From Zea mays (lineage: Eukaryota; Streptophyta; Magnoliopsida; Poales; Poaceae): a DNA stretch of 64,000 bases. A program made the position numbers and the translations under genes. Below are positions 55,393 through 64,000 of the stretch, one piece after another; within the stretch, counting starts at the first letter, position 1; each line of letters opens with the position of its first letter. The notes beneath the pieces are model-generated. The model was not told the DNA's origin. It saw only the letters and a program-made list of their open reading frames with translations, and ran no database searches. The stretch lies in NCBI RefSeq assembly GCF_902167145.1, contig NC_050097.1, forward strand, positions 44,624,095 through 44,688,094, read 5' to 3'.

Positions 55393-58300
55393 ATGGCGCC
55401 CAAGCGGAAAGCTTCGAGTTCGTCTGTCGCAATCATTCCCCCCATCGATCCCAACACTCAGTTGCCTTTCGCAGGTAACCATATGTCTGTTGTCTCTAAA
55501 TCCGACCTTCTTCATCTTGTTTCCATCGGAGTTCTTCCTCCGAAGGAGCTCTGTTTATGGTGGATCTGCCGTGGGGTCACTGTTCCAACAGAAGACAACC
55601 ACGAATCCATCATTTACATTCCTTTTCTTATCCGCGGACTTGCTCTTCCCATTTCTCCTTTCTTCCGTGGTCTCCTTGATTTCTATCGCTTGAATCTGAC
55701 CCATCTGAACCCCAATTCCATTCTTCAAGTTTCTGTCTTTGTTCATTTATGCGAAGCCTTTCTTGGTGTCTTGCCGCACTTTGGCCTTTGGAAGTATTTG
55801 TACCACTGTCGGCCTGGGATGGCCGGAGGGCAGCACCAGCTGGTGGGGGGCACGAGCTTGGAGATGCGCCGTGGGAGGAAGACTGACTACCTCGACATCC
55901 CACTCAAGGATAGCATCAAGGGATGGCGCCTGGAATGGTTCATCGTGGAGAATCATGGGAATTCCCTCCCCCCACGGTCAGGGAGACAGCCGGATGTCCG
56001 CACTCCGAGCTGGACCGAATCCCCCACAGACCAGGAGGTGGCTGAGGCAGGGGCTCTGCTAGCTGAGGTTGGATTGTTGAAAGAAAGGGGTCTGACTGCA
56101 GAAGCTGTGGTTGCTGACTTTGTTTTCAAGAACATTCAGCCGTTGAAAGACAGAGCGTATCCGGCCTATCTGTACCGAGGCTTGGCTGATTCAACCCGGG
56201 TAACCAACAGAAGAATTCCTGTTGTGGACTTGGTGAGCCGACTCGAGATGATACTCAGAGGCAAGGTGTCGAACATCGGCGCTCCTGTTGCATACTCGGC
56301 CTGGAATCTACCTCCTTCCCAGGCCTTTACCAGTTTCGTGTCAAATCCTCCTGCTGGTGATAGCGGTTTGGGCCTTAGAGTGCGACCCTCTCCCAAAGAA
56401 GTTAGTGCTTTGGTTGCCTCGCTCGGAGAAATTCCTGACGACGAGAGGCAGGTTCATTTTGAGGTGTCGTTGAATCCAAGTGACGTAGAGATAAGTGCCA
56501 TGCTGGATATGTTAGCTGAGGATTCTTCTGATGCCGCTCTTGCTGAAACACTGGTGGTGGCACCCATCCTTGAGGCCGGCAAAGCTTTGGACGCTCAGAG
56601 GTCTGACGATGTTCGCCCGAAATGTTCTCGCCGAGCCGACCAACCCACTTCTCCTGCTGAGGGGCAGAAGAAGAAGAAGAGACGTCTTCATCGAGTGTCT
56701 AGCTTGGATCGGGGTGCCGGTCCTTCTGTTCCTGTTGCTGAGGAAGTGCCAGTGCCTGAATTTACTGAGGCTGACCCCAATGGGTGTGACCCGACTGCTG
56801 CTGACCCCAATGGGTGTGATGTCCGTGTTGTTGATGAAGATGATGAAGAAGATGATGAAATCCCTGTAATTCGGAAGAACAGCCGACGTTACATAGCTAG
56901 TGGGGAAAGTAGCGGTGTTCCTTCTCCTGCTTTGTCTGCCCTCATTGGTCTGCAAGAATTGTCTCTGGCGAACTTTGATCAAACTCTTGAAGACATGGTT
57001 CCAGAAGATCTGTTGTCAGAGCCGGCAGATGGTGGCGCGATGGTTGTTTGTGCTGATGTGCCCGATGCCGGGTTGGGGTCATCTCGAGCAGCGTCCCGCG
57101 CCTCATCGACCTTAGAGCGCGGTCTTGAGGGTCAAGAGGCTGGTCTGGATTGCATTGCCCCCATGGAAGTGACTGAGGGTCCTTCAGCCTTAGAGGTGGC
57201 TGTTGCAGAGAACTCGGCCCCCATGGATGGCGCTAACGCTTACCCAGCCCCCGAGGGTGTTGCCGGAGATGATCCGGCTCGGATGGGTAGCACGAGCTGT
57301 GACCCAGCCCCCAAGGGTGTTGCCGGAGATGATCCGGCTCGAATGGGTAGCGCGAGCTGTGACCCAGCCCCCGAGGGTGTCCGAGTGGGTTCTCCCTCCC
57401 ACACTTCCATGGATGTTCACGTAGGGTCTTCTCCTCCACACTCTGGTTGCATGGCGGTAGCCCAAGCCTTCGGTCAAGGAGTTGCTTTAGAGGCCAGCGC
57501 ACCTGATGACAGAGTTCTGGCTTCTGCTGATGACACTGAATTGGTTCCTGCTGATTCGTTGCGAGTTGTTCCGGTCGGTGATCCTTCGCCGAGCCATCAG
57601 TTGACCTCTCACGACTTGGGGGTTCCCTCATTCTTCTCCAACCTCCAGGTATTTTGATTTCTTCTGGTCTGACTTTACCCCAGGCAGATAATTGTTCTCA
57701 TGCTTGTCTATTTTTAATGCCAGGCGTTGGTCGATGAGATGTCTAGTCGGCTGAAGTTGCAGGGCGCCTCTGTCCCAGAAGGGGCTTTGTCTCTGGCGCG
57801 TTGGAATCCAGTGCTGCTTCAGCGGCGTGTATCTGATTTGGAGGTGGCAAATGCCGGTCAGTGCTCTTTTGCTTCCTTTTTTGGCTACCTGATTAATCTG
57901 CTTTTTATTTTAACACCTCTTCTTGACTATTTCTTGACAGATATGGCTCGGCAGTACTCTGATCTTGAAGAAAAATATTCTCAAGGTCAGACTGAACTGG
58001 CCCGGCGGTGCTCTGATCTTGAAGAAAAATATTCTCAAGGTCAGACTGAACTGGCCCGGGTTTCTGCTTCTTTGAATGATGTTAACACGCTGAACTCTAC
58101 TCTCCATGCTCAACTCAACTCTGAAAAGGTGACCTGTGAATCTTGGCTTTGTTTGCTGTGTTCTTATTGCTTGCTTGACGTTTGGAGAAACTGATTCTTG
58201 TCTGTAGGAAGAAAAGTGTGCCCTCGCTACTTCTCGTGACAACCTTGACAAGCTATACCGCGACGCCAGCAATTCGTTGTCCATCTTGGAGAGGAGTCAT

Positions 58301-58669
58301 CACTTCACCAGGGAGGAGTTAGACAATCATCGTTATAAGCTGCAAGAATCCTTGGACGATGTGATTCGCCTCAGGCAGTTGGTGTCGACCAAAGATGCTG
58401 TCATCAAGGATCTGCGTGCTTCCAAGAAATCCGTCGCCTAGGAGCTAGAAACCGCTCGGTTGGCTGTCAAGGCTGCTGAAGAGACTCCTGCTACTCTGAG
58501 GGCCCAGCGCGATAAAGCTATGGATAAAGCTATTCGCGCGGGGCGGATCCTGATGAGGAGACCTGGTGTGGTTGTTCCTAACGACATAATGGCAGATGTG
58601 AACGCCGCTCCTAATTCCTCAAGTCGCCCCTCTTCGTCGGTTGCTCCTGAGAAGAACATTGCCAAATAG
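55393..58669 (+). pseudogene. Antisense accessory gene of element E (Transposase_28 family), four exons
   Basis: Exons by splice signals and phase: 55393-57648, 57724-57856, 57941-58128, 58208-58669; each intron is 75-85 nt with GT...AG. ATG 55393 gives MAPKRKASSS; an in-frame ATG lies further upstream (55249). The N-terminal domain matches the A protein in pattern (YIPFLIRGLALPISPFFRGL, WRLEWFIVEN); then a basic QKKKKRRLHR signal, repeats DPNGCD, a 60-bp repeat (57242-57361 and on), and a coiled coil with an 18-residue duplication (DLEEKYSQGQTEL twice). TAG at 58439-58441, probably from CAG, truncates the last exon before 75 further codons. The phase-0 first intron is in the same relative place as in A. 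Function unknown; nuclear role inferred. Confidence 0.72.
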
Positions 58670-58868
58670 AAAACATTGCATGCTTTGAACACGCGGTTAA
58701 TGTGCTCGGATGTTTTGTTAGAGGACACTTTTTAGTATTGAATGCTACTATTGTTTTCCCATTGTTTAGAATTCGACAGTGTCTACAATTGTAGAAGTAA
58801 ATGCAGTGTGATGGTTTTGAAATTTCATCATGGGGCATAGAAGTTGCCCTAAGATGGGTGATTGCAAA

Positions 58869-59480
58869 CGTGCCAAGCGTGCCGTGCCAATTTAAATCAG
58901 CGCCAACTTAAACCGACTGCTCCGCTAGTAGGGCATAGTGGTCACCCCGAGTTTAGTAAGCGTGAGCATGTCGCACCGCCTTAAGTCATTGCCGACTTAA
59001 GCCGATTGCTCCGTTAGTAGGGCATAGTGGTCACCCCGAGTTCATGTCGCACCGCCTTAAGTCATTGCCGACTTAAGCCGATTGCTCCGTTAGTAGGGCA
59101 TAGTGGTCACCCCGAGTTAAGTAAGCGTGAGCATGTCGCACCGCCTTAAGTCATTGCCGACCTAAGCCGATTGCTCCGTTAGTAGGGCATAGTGGTCACC
59201 CTTAGTTAGGTAAGCGTGAGCATGTCGCACCGCCTTAAGTCATTGCCGACTTAAGCCGATTGCTCCGTTAGTAGGGCATAGTGGTCACCCTGAGTTAGGT
59301 AAGCGTGAGCATGTCGCACCGCCTTAAGTCATTGCCGACTAAAGCCGATTGCTCCGTTAGTAGGGCATAGTGGTCACCCTGAGTTAAGTAAGCGTGAGCA
59401 TGTCGCACCGCCTTAAGTCATTGCCGACTTAAGCCGACTGCTTCGTTAGTAGGGCATAGTGGTCACCCCGGGTTATGTAA
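58869..59480. repeat. Tandem array, about 89 bp unit, seven copies
   Basis: Each unit carries GGGCATAGTGGTCACC, at about 58930, 59019, 59095, 59185, 59274, 59364 and 59453; one unit is about 77 bp. Also shared: GCATGTCGCACCGCCTTAAG. Lies between the integrase end and the accessory gene. 58670-58868 has no gene. Confidence 0.88.
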
Positions 59481-59589
59481 GCGTGCCAATTGGCAGTGAA
59501 CAATCTGAGTGCCTTTGAAACCTTTTTATTGATGATATTTTTCTCGATTTACAGAATACATCGTCGTTCCGAGAGCTTCTGGGATGTAG

Positions 59590-60693
59590 CTAGGGGTAAA
59601 ACTTCCTGAGGTGTTCTATATTCCATGAGTTCCCAATTTTCGTGCCATCCATCTGAGTGAGGCGATATGATCCCGGCCGAGTGACTTCTGCTACTATGAA
59701 TGGTCCTTCCCATAGAGGTGATAATTTATGCCGCCCCTCCCCCGTTAGAATTCGGCGGAGGACGAGATCTCCCACTGCGAAGGATCGATGTCGTATGGCC
59801 TTATCATGATAGCGCCTCAGTGTTTGCTGATATCTCGCTGATTGAATCACCGTATTCAGTCGCTCTTCTTCGAGTACATCAACGTCTTCTAGCCTAGTAG
59901 CTTCAGCTTCTGCTATGTTTTCAAAGATTAACCTCGGTGCCCCAAACTTGAGATCAGCAGGTAGCACTGCCTCCGAACCATAAACCATAAAGAAGGGGGT
60001 ATTTCCATGCAGAGCTCGGCTAGGTTGAGTTCTCAGGCTCCAAACCACATACGGCAGCTCTCTGATCCACTTTCCTGCGAACTTCTCATTCTTATCGAAG
60101 ACTTTCTTTCTGAGTGCTTCTAATATCATCCCGTTGGCTCTTTCTACTTGCCCGTTGGCTCTTGGGTGCGCCACCGAGGCATATTTGATCTGAATGCTCT
60201 TTTGCTCGCAAAAATCGAAGAATTCTGAACTGGTGAAGTTGGATCCTAGGTCAGTTATGATGCTATTCGGTATCCCGAACCTGAATATTATATCTTGTAT
60301 GAATTCCACTGCCTTAGCTAAAGTTAGAGAAGCAATGGGTTTGAACTCTATCCATTTAGTGAATTTATCGATAGCCACCAGTACATGAGTGTATCCTCCT
60401 TGAGCTTTCTTAAAAGGTCCAATCATATCCAATCCCCAGCATGCGAACGGCCAGGTTATGGGTATAGTCTGCAGCTGCTGTGCTGGTAGATGCTGCTGTT
60501 TTGACAAGTACTGGCAGGCTTCGCACCTCTGGACTAACTCGGCCGCATCACTCTTTGCTGTTGGCCAGTAAAAACCTGACCTGAAGACCTTCCCAACCAG
60601 GGTACTGGATGCTGCGTGTCCTCCACATTGCCCAGCATGGACCTCATCTAGAAGTTGCTTTCCAGTAGCTGAGAGAATGCATTTCATGAGGAC
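59590..60693 (-). pseudogene. Integrase of element E
   Basis: Zinc site H-H-C-C (HAGQCGGHAASST...RCEACQ), catalytic core with GLDMIGPFKKAQGGYTH, ITDLGSNFTS and E in NGQVERANGM, and a C-terminal part ending LRKFYP. No chromodomain, as in T. A TGA at 60696-60694 separates it from the RNase H part in the same frame. Would join element DNA to the chromosome. Confidence 0.88.
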
Positions 60694-62775
60694 TCATGAT
60701 GCGCCCCTTCTGTATAGTGTTTCCCCAATGAGTGTATAGTGAGCTGATTGTCTTGCGATGCGCTCGGTTGTATTCTTGTCATCTGGCTCCTCCTCATTTT
60801 TTATATATTTGATGATCGGCCCCCTCCAGTCATCAGAATCTGACTCTGGTTGGCTCAGAGTATTACATTCCTCTGCTCGATCCAGTGAAATGCTTGGATG
60901 TAATATTTCTTGAACAAAAACTCCAGGCGGGACCTGAGTTCGACTGGATCCTAGCTTGGACAATACATCGGCTGCCGTGTTTTGATCTCTCTCTACATGG
61001 TGAAATTCCAGGCCTTCAAATTTGTCTTCTAGTTTCCGGACAGCAGTGCAGTATTTTCCCATGGAATCGCTCGAACAATCCCATTCTTTTTTATCTGACT
61101 TATGACCACCAGAGAATCTCCATATACCATCAGTCTCTTGATGCCCAGTGATATAGCAATGTTCAGTCCATGAATCAGAGCTTCATATTCTGCTGCATTG
61201 TTAGAGGCTGGAAATAACAACTGAAGGGCATATCTGAGGTGTTCGCCTCCAGGTGCAGTAAAGAGGATCCCTGCGCCTGCTCCCTGCAGCTTTAACGAGC
61301 CATCGAAATACATTCGCCATACTTCTGCGGTTTCCGGGTTATCCGGTACTTGTTGTTCGGTCCACTCCGATACGAAGTCAACCAGTGCTTGAGTTTTAAT
61401 GGCAGTGCGAGGTCGAAATTCAATGTCATGAGATCCCAGCTCGCAGGCCCACTTGGCTATTCTCCCGATGGCTTCTTTGTTGTGAAGAATATCTCCTATT
61501 GGAAATCCGGTGACTACTATGACTTTGTGGTCGTCGAAGTAGTGACGGAGCTTGTGTGCAGTTAGAAGTACTGCATATAATAGCTTCTGAACTTGAGGGT
61601 ATTTCTTCTTCGAGGGACCTAGAACTTCACAGATGAAATAAACAGGATGCTGTACTCGGTATGCATGTCCTTCTTCTGCTCGCTCGACTACCAACGCGGT
61701 GCTCACCACGTGAGTCGTGCAAGAGATATATAGCAGCAGATCTTCAGCTGGTTGAGTCGGCGTGGCTCGACGCGGTGGTTTCAGCACTGGTGGTGTCGTC
61801 AAGAATTTTTTTCAATGCATCTAGGGCTTCCTGTGCTTCTGAAGTCCACTGAAATTTGTCCACCTTCTTGAGTAATTTATAAAATGGTAAACCTTTTTCT
61901 CCTAGCCTGGATATAAATCTGCTCAGAGCTGCCACACATCCGGTAAGTCTTTGAACTTTCTTCTGTGATCGTGGTGCTTCCATTATCATGATAGCCTCGA
62001 TCTTTTCTGGATTAGCTTCAATCCCCCGGTGGCTGACAATAAACCCGAGTAACTTTCCTGCTGGCACTCTGAAAACACATTTTTCGGGATTAAGCTTCCA
62101 TCGATATTGTCGTAGACTGTTGAAAACCAGCTGTAAATCTTCAATGAAATTTTCTGAATTTTCTGTTTTGATCACCACATCATCCACATAAGCTTCCACA
62201 CACTTGCCCCAGTGATTGGCTAAGCATGTTTGAATAGCTCTCTGATAAGTCGCTCCAGCGTTTTTGAGGCCGAACGACATGGAGGTATAGCAGAAAGCTC
62301 CGAATGGAGTGATGAATGCTGTTTTTTCCTCGTCTTCTTTTGCCAGACTGATCTGATGATACCCAGAGTAGCAATCCAAGAAAGACAACACAGAACATCT
62401 AGCGGTGGAATCTACCACCTGGTCTATCCTAGGAAGTCCGAAGGGATCCTTTGGACGGTGTTTGTTGAGATCCGTATAGTCGACGCACATGCGCCACTCC
62501 ACTTTATTCTTTTTGAGTACAAGAATAGGGTTGGCTAACCACTCGGGATGTAACACCTCTCTAATAAATCTAGCCGCGACCAAGCAAGCCAGCTCAGCGC
62601 GGATGGCTTCTCTCTTGTCGGGCGTGAAACGACGTATTTTTTGCCGAATCGGCCTTGCCTGGGGGTAGACCTTCAATTTGTGCTCGGCCAGTTCTCTTGG
62701 GACTCCCGGCATATCCGCAGGTTGCCATGCGAATACGTCTCGGTTATCTTGCAGGAACTGGACGAGCGCGCCTTC
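60694..62775 (-). pseudogene. Reverse transcriptase and RNase H of element E
   Basis: Starts directly after the TAG at 62778-62776 with EGALVQFLQDNRDVFAW. RT complete: VDYTDLNKHRPKDPFGLPRI, SFLDCYSGYHQI, catalytic EAYVDDVVIKT near 62175, KLNPEKCVF. A frameshift near 61790 leads into the connection and RNase H (YFDGSLKLQGAGAGILF, NNAAEYEALIHGL, MVYGDSLVVI), with a second frameshift near 61060, then DVLSKLGSS. It serves as the in-window reference for the RT deletion in T. Confidence 0.88.
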
Positions 62776-64000
62776 CTATTTGTCATCCAGGCTGGAGCTG
62801 ATGATGGCGGTTTTGCTTTCATCAGCGAACCCAAGGTTGACTCTTTTGGTTTCTTCAGTCGGCCGCATAGAGGTCGCGGCTTGAGCCTCGTTCGCGGGTA
62901 CCGCGAGGTCTTCCTCAGGCTTTGAGTTCGCCTGCGCAGAAGAAGTCGTTGATGGTTTGGTGGTGAGGGCCGCCTGAATGGCCACTCGGAAACACTCTGC
63001 GGTGCCTTGGAAGTCAGCGCGCACAGTTATGATCCCTTGCGGTCCTGGCATCTTCAATATCATGTATGTATAATGCGGAATGGCCATGAACTTTGCTAAT
63101 CCAGGCCTCCCGATGATGGTGTTGTACCTGCAGTTGAAGTTTGCCACTTCGAACCTTAGGTACTCGGTTCTGTAGTTCTCTGGAGTTCTGAAGGTGACCG
63201 GCATGTAGATGTGGCCCAGCGGGTATTCTCCTTCAGTCGGCATGATGCCGAAGAAAGGAGTGTCTGACTCGTGAAGCTCTTTGAGGTGAACTCCCAAGCC
63301 TTGGAGTGTCCGGGGGAAGGTGACGTTGATGCTGCTCCCCCGTCCACTAATACCTTCTTCACCCTGCTCTCTCGAATCACCGGATCGACGAGGAGCGGGT
63401 ATTTGCCTGGGTGGTCGAAGTTGAGCCACTGATCCACCCGAGTGAAGGTGATCGGGTGCTCCGACCATCGGTATGGGGTGGGAGGACCGGTAGCTGCCAC
63501 CAGTATCTGGCGATCGTTGAGCTTTTGTTGTCTCTTGTTCTCCTGTGATCCGTGTCCGCCGAAGATGACATTGACCTCTCTGTCAACACGCGGGAAGGCT
63601 CCACCTCCTCCCTCCTCCTGTTGCTGGGGTTGTCGCAGTTCTCCTGGTCCTCCTCGCGGCGGGGGAGGAGGTAGAGGTTGGAAGGGTCGGCCGTGCCCGA
63701 CGGAGTGCTTGAAGTCTCTGCAGTTCCGAAGGGTGTGGCGCATGTCCTTGTGGTACGGGCATTGGGCGTCGAGGATGTCGTCCAGCGTGCGTTCGCCTCC
63801 ACGAGGTCCTCCTCGGGCGCGAGAGGCAGGTGGTCCGGCGGCGTGAACTTCTTCGCGAGGCCTCTTCTCCCAACGCTTGTCGGGCTGTTGGTTCGTGTCG
63901 CATCGCGATGCCACTGGTGCTGGCTTCGCTCCTCCGATGAGGTCCTGAGCTCACTCGTCGGCGGTGATGTAGAGGTTGGCTTCCCGGAACAGTTGCTCGG
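62776..64000 (-). pseudogene. gag (end) and protease of element E, partial
   Basis: Runs off the window. A TGA at 63953-63951 precedes the readable part; then a CPYHKDMRHTLRNC zinc-knuckle variant like that of T, a Pro/Gly-rich linker, and protease with VLVDGG followed by SINVTF, broken by loss of one base in a G run at 63336-63341. Ends DDK-TAG-EGALV at 62776, the same gag-protease/RT boundary position as the amber codon in both T copies. Confidence 0.82.

Larger units (their letters stand above)
52091..64000 (-). mobile_element. Element E: Tat-lineage Ty3/gypsy with antisense accessory locus, cut by window end
   Basis: On the minus strand: gag (from the window edge), protease, RT, RNase H, integrase without chromodomain, then a 6.9-kb region and the 3' LTR at 52091-52723. 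The long region carries plus-strand genes between two tandem-repeat arrays. The left target flank is GTATC (52086-52090); the 5' LTR is beyond the window. All polyprotein parts carry stops or frameshifts. Confidence 0.88.

Noticed and set aside
55393..57648. Reading the large ORF of E (or A) as a host transcription factor or a DNA transposase
   Set aside because: Position between integrase and 3' LTR, antisense direction, and a second element with the same plan show it belongs to the retrotransposon; the family name Transposase_28 does not imply transposase activity.

Overview
This window is a block of nested LTR retrotransposons from a grass nuclear genome, most likely maize or a close Andropogoneae relative. 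I found no host gene, rRNA, tRNA or CRISPR array. The evidence is the Tat-lineage and chromovirus-type Ty3/gypsy polyproteins, a Huck-like LTR (49671-51397), a Sirevirus-like gag fragment, a Stowaway-type MITE, and initiator-tRNA-Met primer sites. Family letters (A, C, D, E, F, T) are local labels.

Layout, left to right. (1) 1-3998: 3' end of element A (Tat lineage, + strand), with a long accessory gene on the opposite strand. (2) 4004-6815: right part of a long LTR of chromovirus C, carrying a MITE at 5386-5557; A sits inside this LTR. (3) 6816-10692: first copy of a T (Huck-like) fragment: LTR end, gag and protease. (4) 10693-35745: element C, with a truncated 5' LTR, ORF1, decayed gag-pol and a 4.7-kb 3' LTR that is split by element D (21087-34526, minus strand, complete, target duplication TCGGT). 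(5) 35746-51397: the main T element, decayed, with a solo LTR of family F at 43789-47092 (target duplication CCACC). (6) 51398-52090: remnant of a Sirevirus-type gag, the oldest layer seen. (7) 52091-64000: element E (Tat lineage, minus strand, cut by the window end), carrying a plus-strand accessory locus between integrase and 3' LTR.

Nesting order: T and E each inserted into the Sirevirus; C into the T 5' LTR; D, A and the MITE into C LTRs; F into the T 3' region. The second C LTR and second T fragment fit a tandem duplication whose junction has a 4-base CTCG microhomology. Hand-counted LTR divergence (D about 1%, C about 1-2%, T about 2%) agrees with this order.

Three things go beyond routine annotation. 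First, the giant LTRs of C, D and F share an exon-intron-like layout: TATA box, AUG-free first exon, GT donor, short exon, GC donor, about 1 kb of intron, then an acceptor preceded by a palindrome. In C and D the gag AUG itself abuts a splice acceptor, which suggests spliced subgenomic expression. Second, C and D each encode an intact ORF1 before gag with a dsRNA-binding-domain-like pattern followed by a coiled coil. Third, A and E carry antisense accessory genes with intron signals, nuclear localisation signals and coiled coils; A's gene has its own TATA box, while in E the only TATA box seen lies before a separate acidic ORF upstream. All function statements are inferences from sequence; every gag-pol seen is broken.
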